Positions 34,741 to 41,828 of a stretch of DNA of 41,828 nucleotides are shown one piece after another. How positions within the stretch are numbered: position 1 is the first letter of the stretch; each line of letters starts with the position of its first letter. Where the stretch lies: assembly GCA_017634555.1 (NCBI GenBank), contig JAGBNF010000002.1, forward strand, positions 1 to 41,828. The letters are read 5' to 3'. Below the pieces are notes generated by a model that worked only from the letters and a program-made list of their open reading frames with translations, was not told where the DNA came from and searched no databases. The stretch is from Eubacterium sp. Lineage in GTDB: Bacteria > Bacillota > Clostridia > Lachnospirales > Lachnospiraceae. A program made the position numbers and the translations under genes.

Positions 34741-37700
34741 ATGTCTTTTAATGAATTTAAACCGGGTGAGATGGTTACAATGGATGGAAATGAGGCAGCA
34801 GCTTTTGTTGCATATCATTTCTCAGAGATAGCAGCAATATATCCGATAACTCCGTCGAGCCCTATGGCAGAATATACAGATGAGTGGTCCGCTAAAGGAA
34901 AACTGAACCGCTACGGACAGACTGTAAGTCTTGTTGAAATGCAGTCTGAAGCAGGTGCCATCGGTGCTGTTCACGGAGCAGTAACATCAGGTGCATTTGC
35001 TACAAGCTTTACAAGTTCACAGGGTCTTATGCTTATGATACCTGTGCTTCACAGAATTTCAGGAGAGAGACTCCCTGCAGTACTTCATGTTGCTGCCAGA
35101 ACAGTAGGAACTCACGGAATGAGTATATTCGGAGATCATTCCGATGTAATGAACTGTCGTCAGACCGGATTTGCTCAGCTCTGCTCATCTTCTGTTCAGG
35201 AGGTTATGGACATAGCAGCTGTTGCACATCTCGCTGCAGTGAAGTCTAGCATTCCGTTTATGCATTTCTTTGATGGATTCCGTACCAGTCATGAGCTGGC
35301 AAAGGTTGAAGTTATAGATTATGCTAAGCTTGACAGCTTGGTTGATGAGGATGCTGTAAGACGTTTCAGAGAGAATGCTCTTAATCCGGAGCATCCTATG
35401 CTTAGAAATACAGTACAGAACGGAGATGTATATTTCCAGACAAGAGAAGCAAATAATACGGATTATGCAAATCTTCCGGATGTTGTTGAATCTTATCTTG
35501 AAGGTATCTCAAAGATAACAGGAAGAGAGTATCACACATTTAATTATTACGGAGCACCTGACGCAGACAGAGTTATAGTGGCTATGGGTTCGGTTGCAGG
35601 CGCAATATGCGAGACTGTTGATGCTCTTAATGCGGCAGGAGAAAAGGTCGGATTCGTAAATGTACATCTGTATCGTCCGTTCTCAATTGAGCATTTCCTT
35701 AATGCAATGCCTAAGACTGTTAAGAAGATTGCAGTACTCGATCGTTGTAAGGAAATGGGAAGTGCAGGAGAGCCTCTTTACCAGGATGTCTGCACAGCAT
35801 ATACAAATAAAGAGTCTGATGTTGTAATTGTAGGTGGTAGATACGGTCTTTCATCCAAGGATACAAGACCTGACCATATAGCTGCTGTATATACAAATCT
35901 CAATCAGGATGAGCCAAAGAATTCATTTACAATCGGTATTGAGGATGATGTAACTCATCTCAGCCTTCCTATCGTGAAGGGCGCTGTAAAGAGACCAAAG
36001 CATATTACAGCATGTAAATTCTGGGGACTGGGAAGTGACGGAACAGTAGGTGCCAACAAGAACTCGGTTGACATCATTAATTCAGCAACAAATAAATATG
36101 CTCAGGCATATTTTGAATATGATGCAAAGAAATCTTTCGGTGTTACAAAGTCACATCTTAAGTTTTCGGATAAGCCTATTAAGGGAAGTTATCTTGTTCA
36201 CTCAGCAGATTTCGTTGCATGCTCAACTCAGCAGTTCATACTTGATTATGACATAGTAGATGATATCAAGGAGGGAGGAAGCTTCCTTCTTAATACAGGA
36301 TGGACTCCTGAAGAGCTGAATGTGATGCTTCCTGCTAAGGTTCGTCGTATTCTCGCTGAAAAGAATATAAACTTTTATACTATAGATGCTACAGCTATAG
36401 CTCTTGAGCTTGAGCTGGGCCAGCATACAAATGTCATACTTCAGGCAGCATTCTTTGCTATAGCCGATATAATACCGACTCAGGAAGCTGCTGAGTATAT
36501 GAAGGATGCCGTTAAGAAAACATATTTCAAAAAGGGTGAAACAATAGTAGGAAGAAATATCGCTGCTATTGAAAAAGGACTTAGCGGATTCACTAAGGTG
36601 GAAATTCCTGAAGACTGGAAAAATGCAGCAGATGAGGAGACTGATGCAGTTGATGACCGTCCGGATGTTGTTAAAAATATTCTGGAACCGCTTAACAAGC
36701 AGAAGGGTGATGAACTTCCGGTATCCGCATTTATCGACAGACAGAATGGTGCCATTGAAATGGGACTTACAGCATATGAGAAAAGAAATATTGCTGTTCA
36801 GGTTCCTGTATGGGATGCAACTAAATGTGTACAGTGTAACAGATGTTCCATGGTATGCTCACATGCAGTTTTAAGACCGTACCTTTTAAATGAGGAGGAA
36901 GCCAAGGCTGCTCCTGAAGAAGTTGTTATGGTCGATGCAAAGGGTAAGGGCGTTGAAGATATGAAATATACACTTCAGTGCAGTACCGCAGACTGTACCG
37001 GCTGCCAGAGCTGTGTAAACAACTGTCCTACCGGTGCACTTACTATGCAGCCTGTTCCTGAGGTTGATCTTACATCATGGAATTACTGTCTTGGTCTTGA
37101 TGATAAGCCGGACTTCTTTGATCCGTATTCAGTTAAGGGAAGCCAGTTCAGACGTCCGTTATTAGAGTTCTCGGCTGCATGTGCAGGTTGTGGTGAGACA
37201 GTATATGCAAAACTCATGACACAGCTTTTCGGAGATCGTTGTTACTGGGCAAACGGAACCGGATGTTCACAGGCATGGGGAGCACCAATGCCGGGAATTC
37301 CGTATACAGTTAATAAAAAGGGCCATGGCGTTGCATGGGGCAACAGCTTGTTTGAGAATAATGCCGAGTATAGTCTTGGTATGTATCTTGCTATAAAGCA
37401 GCAGAGAGAAACAGAGAAGCTTCGTACTGAAAAACTTCTTGAAGTAACAGAAAATGAAGCGCTTAAAGCAGCTGCTAATAACTGGATCAGTCTCTATGAT
37501 GATTTTGATGCTTCCGTAAAGGCAAGCGAGGACTATCTGGCTGCTTTGGAGGATGCTCTTAAGCAGGGATGCTCTAAAGAAGAATCAGATATCATTAATG
37601 AGATTCTTAAGGCAAAGGATCAGCTTACCAAGAAAACATTCTGGATGTATGGTGGAGATGGCTGGGCATATGATATCGGCTTCGGAGGTCTTGATCATGT

Positions 37701-38271
37701 AATAGCATCGGGTGAGGATATAAATGTATTCGTTATTGATACAGAAGTTTATTCCAATACCGGAGGACAGTCCAGTAAGGCTACACCTCTGGGCGCAGTT
37801 GCAAAGTTCGCATCCAGCGGTAAGAAATCACCAAAGAAGGATCTTGGATCGATGCTTATGACCTACGGAAATGTATATGTAGCACAGGTTGCCATGGGTG
37901 CAAGTCCGGAGCAGCTCCTTAAGGCATTTAAAGAGGCAATGGCTCACAAGGGACCATCTGTAATCGTTGCCTACACACCATGTACTGCACATGGAATGAA
38001 GTGTGGTATGGGCGGAGCTCAGCAGGAGATGAAGAGAGCGGTTCAGGCAGGCTACTGGCTGCTTTGGAGATACAATCCGGAAACAGGTGAAATGCATCTT
38101 GATTCTAAGGAACCGGATACACCGCTTGAGGAATTTCTTGACGGTGAAGTTCGTTATAATCTTCTTAAGAGAACATTCCCGGAGAATGCAAAAGAACTTT
38201 TCGAAAAGAGTACAGATAGAGCAAAAGAGAGATACGAGAAATTCCTTGGAATGTCCACGGACCATAAATAA
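34741..38271 (+). CDS. nifJ: pyruvate:ferredoxin (2-oxoacid) oxidoreductase, single chain
   Basis: A 1176-residue thiamine-diphosphate and iron-sulfur enzyme that interconverts a 2-oxoacid plus CoA with acyl-CoA, CO2 and reduced ferredoxin. Domain order is standard: domain I with YPITPSSPMAEY, domain II with AARTVGTHGMSIFGDHSD (the Arg that binds the pyruvate carboxylate in known structures is kept), and domain III/IV. Two 4Fe-4S sites follow (Cys696/699/702/706 and Cys752/755/758/762). The C-terminal ThDP domain has SAACAGCGETVYAK and GDGWAYDIGFGGLDH, and the proximal-cluster cysteine pattern continues in CTAHGMKCGMGG. It reads like pyruvate enzyme, but activity on branched 2-oxoacids cannot be excluded. 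It follows two genes behind a leucine T-box and ends at a terminator. AAGGGAAA ribosome site. Confidence 0.92.
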   Translation: MSFNEFKPGEMVTMDGNEAAAFVAYHFSEIAAIYPITPSSPMAEYTDEWSAKGKLNRYGQTVSLVEMQSEAGAIGAVHGAVTSGAFATSFTSSQGLMLMIPVLHRISGERLPAVLHVAARTVGTHGMSIFGDHSDVMNCRQTGFAQLCSSSVQEVMDIAAVAHLAAVKSSIPFMHFFDGFRTSHELAKVEVIDYAKLDSLVDEDAVRRFRENALNPEHPMLRNTVQNGDVYFQTREANNTDYANLPDVVESYLEGISKITGREYHTFNYYGAPDADRVIVAMGSVAGAICETVDALNAAGEKVGFVNVHLYRPFSIEHFLNAMPKTVKKIAVLDRCKEMGSAGEPLYQDVCTAYTNKESDVVIVGGRYGLSSKDTRPDHIAAVYTNLNQDEPKNSFTIGIEDDVTHLSLPIVKGAVKRPKHITACKFWGLGSDGTVGANKNSVDIINSATNKYAQAYFEYDAKKSFGVTKSHLKFSDKPIKGSYLVHSADFVACSTQQFILDYDIVDDIKEGGSFLLNTGWTPEELNVMLPAKVRRILAEKNINFYTIDATAIALELELGQHTNVILQAAFFAIADIIPTQEAAEYMKDAVKKTYFKKGETIVGRNIAAIEKGLSGFTKVEIPEDWKNAADEETDAVDDRPDVVKNILEPLNKQKGDELPVSAFIDRQNGAIEMGLTAYEKRNIAVQVPVWDATKCVQCNRCSMVCSHAVLRPYLLNEEEAKAAPEEVVMVDAKGKGVEDMKYTLQCSTADCTGCQSCVNNCPTGALTMQPVPEVDLTSWNYCLGLDDKPDFFDPYSVKGSQFRRPLLEFSAACAGCGETVYAKLMTQLFGDRCYWANGTGCSQAWGAPMPGIPYTVNKKGHGVAWGNSLFENNAEYSLGMYLAIKQQRETEKLRTEKLLEVTENEALKAAANNWISLYDDFDASVKASEDYLAALEDALKQGCSKEESDIINEILKAKDQLTKKTFWMYGGDGWAYDIGFGGLDHVIASGEDINVFVIDTEVYSNTGGQSSKATPLGAVAKFASSGKKSPKKDLGSMLMTYGNVYVAQVAMGASPEQLLKAFKEAMAHKGPSVIVAYTPCTAHGMKCGMGGAQQEMKRAVQAGYWLLWRYNPETGEMHLDSKEPDTPLEEFLDGEVRYNLLKRTFPENAKELFEKSTDRAKERYEKFLGMSTDHK

Positions 38272-38318
38272 AAAGAAAAGACCCGGCGGAGCATTGGTTT
38301 TGATTCGTTGATAGTATA

Positions 38319-38351
38319 GAACAGCCTGAAATATGGCTGTTCTTTTCTTTT
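38319..38351 (+). terminator. intrinsic terminator of the T-box operon
   Basis: GAACAGCC (38319-38326) pairs with GGCTGTTC (38335-38342), followed by TTTTCTTTT. Confidence 0.85.
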
Positions 38352-38414
38352 ATGAATAAGTGATATGTGGTATATTGTAAACATATGAAAAAGCTGAAGA
38401 GGTAACCATTCTAT

Positions 38415-38655
38415 ATGAGTAATCATATCGAAAAAATAAGATCCGGAGCAGAGATTGCCTTTATTACGCTTGGAGGATTACTCCGCTTCTTCAAACTCTT
38501 CAGGAGATGGAGAAGAAGGGGATTCAGGGACGTATTCTTACAACAGACTATAATAACTTTACAGATCCGAAGGCACTTGAAAAGCTTGCCGAATTTACGA
38601 ATATAGAACTTCGTATATATCAGGTGAAGACAGGAGAGAATATAGGTTTCCATAT
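38415..38655 (+). pseudogene. broken N-terminus of a PLD-like/DUF3427-type helicase, copy 1
   Basis: The frame opens MSNHIEKIRSGAE, continues as IAFITLGG, then loses one base (where copy 2 reads GGIEPLL) and continues from about 38489 as PLLQTLQEMEKKG, then GRILTTDYNNFTDPKALEKL and ELRIYQ, ending at NIGFH. These are the landmarks of the phospholipase-D-like N-terminal domain of DUF3427-type DEAD/DEAH helicases. Compared with copy 2 (40896-41716) it has lost about 50 codons between MSxxxEKIxSGA and AFITLGG, apparently by joining two similar AFI-coding stretches. It is not functional as a helicase: no ATPase motifs follow. Confidence 0.75.
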
Positions 38656-39148
38656 AATAATGAAAAGACTATATTATTGTCTTCTGGCTTGTAAAGAAAT
38701 TAGGAATGCGGCTGCACATAGCAATTGTATTTTAAATGATTTGCATCTTTCTAGTTCTGTACATAATGTTAGTTATGATGTAATGAATGCACTTGCTAAG
38801 ATTCCAACTTTATCTGCAACTTCTCGTAGAAAAAAGATGACTAATGATAGAATAAGAGAAATTATTACTTTAATGTATACACATAAGGAATTGGTTAGTA
38901 GTGAAGGGGTTCATAATAAAACATCAGTGAAATTGCATGAGTTTATTAGTAGAATGAACAAGAATAAAGATTATTATAAAGATAATAGTTTAATATTTAC
39001 ATCCTTCGATTTTATCGAGAAAGTGATTGACTTTTGGTTCTCAGAGGGGGAACATAGATTTACACGAAAAAACGGAAACGTTTTGCAAGAGCGATGTGTG
39101 ATTTTCATACATGGCTCTATTTTTTTATTATTATGTAGATCCGCTTGA
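38507..39148 (+). pseudogene. chimeric ORF: PLD-like fragment joined to the C-terminal half of an Abi-family (HEPN) protein
   Basis: An open frame of 213 codons. Codons 1-49 belong to the helicase fragment. From about 38653 the sequence turns AT-rich and encodes YYCLLACKEIRNAAAHSN, then SRRKKMTNDRIREIITLMYT and FISRMNKNKDYY. This resembles the C-terminal half of Abi_2 (AbiD/AbiF-type) phage-abortive-infection proteins, including the R-x4-H motif (RNAAAH) of HEPN ribonucleases. The N-terminal half of Abi is missing. The frame reads through a terminator hairpin (39088-39127), so the native stop is lost as well. There is no ribosome site at the right distance (AGGAG touches the ATG). A relic is most likely. 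Confidence 0.65.
39088..39127 (+). terminator. intrinsic terminator inside the chimeric ORF
   Basis: AGAGC.ATGTGTG (39088-39100) pairs with CATACAT.GCTCT (39106-39118) with one mismatch, followed by a T-run. It is probably the original terminator of the abi gene. Confidence 0.65.
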
Positions 39149-39243
39149 TGATTTAACAGCTTGTATAGTGTGAATATATAAAAACATATTTTATCAAAAA
39201 GAAACTATGAAATCTATTGACATCTTCCTCATATCATAACAAA

Positions 39244-39342
39244 ATGGCGATAATGGCACCTACCGCTCTTAACCAGCAGAAGTTTTATATTATGGTCACA
39301 AAGTATTATAAGAAGCACCGTTTCTGTGTGGATTATTTATAA
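39244..39342 (+). pseudogene. short relic resembling the C-terminal part of a nitroreductase
   Basis: A 32-codon frame reads MAIMAPTALNQQKFYIMV before diverging. APTAxNQQKF is a familiar stretch near the C-terminus of TM1586-type nitroreductases. Nothing else of that family is present and there is no ribosome site. The rest of the 240-bp gap (39149-39391) is AT-rich and holds nothing else I can name. Confidence 0.35.
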
Positions 39343-39391
39343 GTTGAGAAATCATAAATTGAACGAAAGGAATGAAACCTGATAAAAAAAG

Positions 39392-40648
39392 ATGATACTT
39401 ATAATTGCGATGGTCATATTAGTGATCATTATTATTTCTTTAATAATTAGATATGTGTATGTACAGGCTAATATTTTAAGTTCAAAGGAATTCAGAAAGA
39501 CTGCTGAAAAGAAGTCTGCTAAGATGCGGATCAAAAGTCCGCAAATAACCTGTGATTACTGCGGATGTATCATAAATACAGACAAAGAGAAAAAATGTCC
39601 TAACTGTGGTGCCGTCTACGGAGATGATAAGGAACTAAAACATCGTTACAAAGTAGATGAGGCTGCTGTTGAAAAAATGGCAGATGCCGCTGCGAAGGAT
39701 GCTGTCTCAAGAGCACACAAGGAAGGCCTTGAGACTTTGAAACATATACGGATCGCAATCATAGCCTTGTTGGTTGTATTTGTATTAATGGTAGTTTATT
39801 CCGCGATTATGGATAGAAGGACATCTACTTATACAAATACATCTACATATCGCGGTAATGAAGCTGTTAAGGACTACAATTACAAGGAATACACTCTTAT
39901 TGACAGCCCTGATGTAACGGTTTTTGATCAGGATGGCGTAACAGTAAGAATAGTGAGCATATATGCCGATACAACCAATGGAGAATATAATGATCAAGAT
40001 TATTCTTATCGAGTAGGCTTTACGCTGAAAAACAAAAGAAAGGAACCAGTTCGTTTTACTTTAAAATGTGTCGGTATCAATGGTCGGTGTAAATATAGAG
40101 ATTATATCTACACGAGCAGTGAATTTAGAGGAAATTCAGAAGTAACATATTATGAAAGTGTTTATGGTGAATGGTTTGACTCAATAGATGAAATGGTTAT
40201 AGGTGAAGTCGGTCTTAGAAATGAGGAAGGCGATATCTATGAAAAAACCAGTATGGAAACGTTCAAGCTTAATGATGAGGGTTATACTGTCATAACTAAA
40301 GATAAGGACAAGGGTAGTGTTATCTTTGAAAATGATAAGATACGCATCAGATCTATTGAGAAAGAAAATAGTGAATACGGATATGAATTATGGATTGATA
40401 ATATCTCAGAGAATAATTATTACATCGATGATACAAATATGAAGATAGATGGAGAAGCTTGCAACTCGTATGTCCTTTATAATTCCGGGCTTCCCGCAGG
40501 CTATACTCTTCATCATGACTCAGTTAATGGCCCGGGAGATGAATTTAGAAAACGCTCGGCCGATTCAAAAGTCGAAGTGTCCTTTAGCCTTTCGGATCCG
40601 GTAGACCCAAGTAATGATTTCTCGACCGGATATATTGAACTTAAATAG
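39392..40648 (+). CDS. zinc-ribbon membrane protein with a large extracellular domain
   Basis: A 418-residue protein. It has an N-terminal membrane helix (1-25), a cytosolic zinc ribbon with Cys54/Cys57 and Cys69/Cys72 (CDYCG...CPNCG), an Ala/Lys/Glu helix (about 88-118), a second membrane helix (about 119-140) and an extracellular C-terminal region (about 150-418) of beta-rich, acidic sequence. No enzyme motif was found. ATG 39392 has no ribosome site. An ATG at 39372 with AAAGGA touching it would be in frame (adding MKPDKKK) if the A7 run at 39384-39390 had one more A; as written it gives only a 7-codon ORF whose TGA overlaps ATG 39392. The family is not recognised; the layout resembles zinc-ribbon membrane proteins of Lachnospiraceae. 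Confidence 0.7.
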   Translation: MILIIAMVILVIIIISLIIRYVYVQANILSSKEFRKTAEKKSAKMRIKSPQITCDYCGCIINTDKEKKCPNCGAVYGDDKELKHRYKVDEAAVEKMADAAAKDAVSRAHKEGLETLKHIRIAIIALLVVFVLMVVYSAIMDRRTSTYTNTSTYRGNEAVKDYNYKEYTLIDSPDVTVFDQDGVTVRIVSIYADTTNGEYNDQDYSYRVGFTLKNKRKEPVRFTLKCVGINGRCKYRDYIYTSSEFRGNSEVTYYESVYGEWFDSIDEMVIGEVGLRNEEGDIYEKTSMETFKLNDEGYTVITKDKDKGSVIFENDKIRIRSIEKENSEYGYELWIDNISENNYYIDDTNMKIDGEACNSYVLYNSGLPAGYTLHHDSVNGPGDEFRKRSADSKVEVSFSLSDPVDPSNDFSTGYIELK

Positions 40649-40895
40649 ATATCAGAAATCTTGGGAAGAATACTGCGGAAGAGATTCTTATTGGTCTCGT
40701 ACAGAAAGATAAATCGGTAGAAGACTTTATACATGATTTCAGAAAATACGACACAGAAGAAAAACCTTCAATAAAATCTTAGAAGATATCCAAAGGGAAG
40801 CCTGCAGGGCGGAAGAGTAAAGGCTGGTACGAGATCTATACATGCATTCGGTGGACGAAGGGTGAAGGATTGATATAGAAGAGGTAAATGATTTA
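40649..40895 (+). other. gene-scrap region with remnants of open frames
   Basis: About 250 bp with no intact gene. One frame reads AEEILIGLVQKDKSVEDFIH to a stop at about 40780; another carries RLVRDLYMHSVDEG then a stop. Both look like protein-coding remains, but I cannot name the families. Confidence 0.4.
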
Positions 40896-41716
40896 ATGAG
40901 TAAGAATGGTGAAAAAATCTTATCTGGTGCAACCACTGCATTTATTGATTCTGCAAATAAATCCAGTGCGGCGTATAAACCGGATTTTATATCAAATGAT
41001 CATACAAAGGGAGTAAAGGTTAAAGGTACTCACATCGATAGAGGAAGAACTTAAGAGATGTGACTCCTTTACTTTTAGTGTTGCCTTTATAACTCTCGGT
41101 GGAATAGAGCCACTGCTTCTTACATTTAAGGAACTTGAAGAGAGAGGTGTTCCAGGAAAAGTTCTTACAACTGATTACAACATGTTTACTGATCCTAAAG
41201 CATTAGATAAACTTGCAGGGTTTAAGAATATAGAGCTTCGCATGTATCATGAGGATGCTGTTTTATCAGAAATGTCTGATGGAGAGTTTATAGGTGGCAT
41301 AGGTGGTAAAAATTCAGTATTAGAAGATGGGGCTACTCCGACTCCTGAAACTGAAAGAATCGGTTTCCATACAAAGGGTTATATTTAAGCGTGACGAGAC
41401 TTATACATTTATCATTGGAAGCTCTAACATGACCGGCAAAGCTCTTTCTGTAAATAAAGAATGGAATACCAAAATGGTATCAACAGCTGAAGGTGAAATG
41501 TATAAGAACATCCAGTCAGCTTTTGATGCACTGTGGGAAGATAAGAATCATACAAGAAAGTATGAGGATTTCATTGAAGAATATAGAACTAAGTATCAGA
41601 CTATAAAGAAACAGAGAAAACTTGCGGCAGAGAATAGCCCTGTTGTTTCTTTGGAACAGTATAGACTCGCACCAAATTCAATGCAGGTGGATTTTATAAA
41701 TAATCTAAAAAAATAA
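40896..41716 (+). pseudogene. broken N-terminus of a PLD-like/DUF3427-type helicase, copy 2
   Basis: The frame opens MSKNGEKILSGATTAFID and runs to GVKV. A perfect 7-bp tandem duplication (41014-41027) then shifts it. With one unit removed it continues SIEEELKRCDSFTFSVAFIT, then GGIEPLLLTFKELEERG, VLTTDYNMFTDPKAL, GFHTKGYI. A T-run at 41384-41386 lacks two T and shifts the frame again. It resumes as FKRDETYTFIIGSSNMTGKA, KEWNTKMVST, ... EQYRLAPNSMQVDFINNLKK and stops. The PLD-like part (HTK...GSSN) and linker of a DUF3427-type helicase are thus present, but the gene ends just where the Walker A region would follow. Three separate lesions make it a pseudogene. Confidence 0.8.
41014..41027 (+). 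repeat. 7-bp perfect tandem duplication causing a frameshift
   Basis: TAAAGGT occurs twice in a row. Removing one copy restores the helicase reading frame (GVKVLTSIEEEL). Confidence 0.85.
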
Positions 41717-41720
41717 TAGG

Positions 41721-41812
41721 TAATTGCGAAACTCGTTCCGAGTTCCGCAATCTCGATTAAAAACAGGGAAGTCATCTTGCTATGGCAAGATGACTAAGAT
41801 TTGAAGCAATTA
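41721..41812 (+). other. two strong hairpins enclosed by an outer inverted repeat
   Basis: Hairpin A: 12-bp stem with one mismatch (41723-41734 with 41740-41751). Hairpin B: perfect 10-bp stem GTCATCTTGC with its complement (41771-41780 with 41785-41794) and a TATG loop. Outside them TAATTGC (41721-41727) matches GCAATTA (41806-41812), which competes with the base of hairpin A. No T-run follows either hairpin. It could be a structured RNA, or the end of a mobile element that truncated the helicase; the window ends too soon to tell. Confidence 0.45.
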
Positions 41813-41828
41813 TAGGCACACTAAAAGC

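Noticed and set aside
39210-39245. TTGACA at about 39215 considered as a promoter for the zinc-ribbon gene
   Set aside because: No acceptable -10 lies at 16-18 bp, and the gene starts about 170 bp away beyond relic sequence.

Overview
The window looks like chromosomal DNA from a gut or rumen Lachnospiraceae (Clostridia), possibly of the Butyrivibrio or Roseburia type. The genus is an inference. The grounds are strong AGGAGG-type ribosome sites, intrinsic terminators with T-runs, a T-box leader, a single-chain pyruvate:ferredoxin oxidoreductase, several ABC transporters paired with two-component systems, and a moderate-to-low GC content. No transposase, integrase or CRISPR array was seen.

Layout. 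1-2.9 kb: the 3' part of a tRNA-Cys with its terminator, a membrane-anchored transglutaminase-like protein, and an acyl-CoA synthetase. 3.0-8.5 kb: an ABC-2 exporter (one ATPase, two permeases) that runs tail-to-tail, with overlapping stop codons, into a NarL/LuxR-type response regulator and its histidine kinase. 8.6-14.2 kb: an acyltransferase-3 membrane protein, then a lipoprotein with a Thr-Glu-Ala stalk, a Cof-type HAD phosphatase, a shikimate-kinase-like P-loop protein and an Mbeg1-like hydrolase. 14.2-15.7 kb: hisD behind a promoter and a strong leader terminator. hisD carries a one-base frameshift in a G6 run. 15.7-20.3 kb: an ABC ATPase and permease, a membrane-anchored HExxH protein, an OmpR-type regulator and a kinase, headed by four 11-bp operator-like repeats. 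20.3-23.3 kb: two tandem RlaP-like nucleotidyltransferases and an unrecognised protein. 23.4-26.3 kb: a diguanylate cyclase, an M18 aminopeptidase and an ArsC/Spx-like protein. 26.3-30.2 kb, minus strand: a MacB-like ABC transporter and a membrane-bound XRE regulator.

The most interesting unit is 30.4-38.4 kb. A T-box leader, whose specifier reads CUC (Leu) by alignment with the glyQS T-box, controls three genes: a LeuA-like protein that keeps the leucine-sensing domain but appears to have lost the catalytic metal ligands; a fusion of a TIM-barrel domain to an acyl-CoA synthetase; and a pyruvate/2-oxoacid:ferredoxin oxidoreductase. Acyl-CoA activation plus a ferredoxin-dependent 2-oxoacid synthase under leucine control would suit reductive carboxylation of a branched-chain acid such as isovalerate to the leucine precursor. 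That is a hypothesis, not something the sequence proves.

38.4-41.8 kb is a decayed region. It holds two broken copies of the N-terminal part of the same PLD-like/DUF3427-type helicase, one fused in frame to the C-terminal half of an Abi-family (HEPN) protein. A zinc-ribbon membrane protein and small gene scraps lie between them, and a pair of strong hairpins sits at the window edge.
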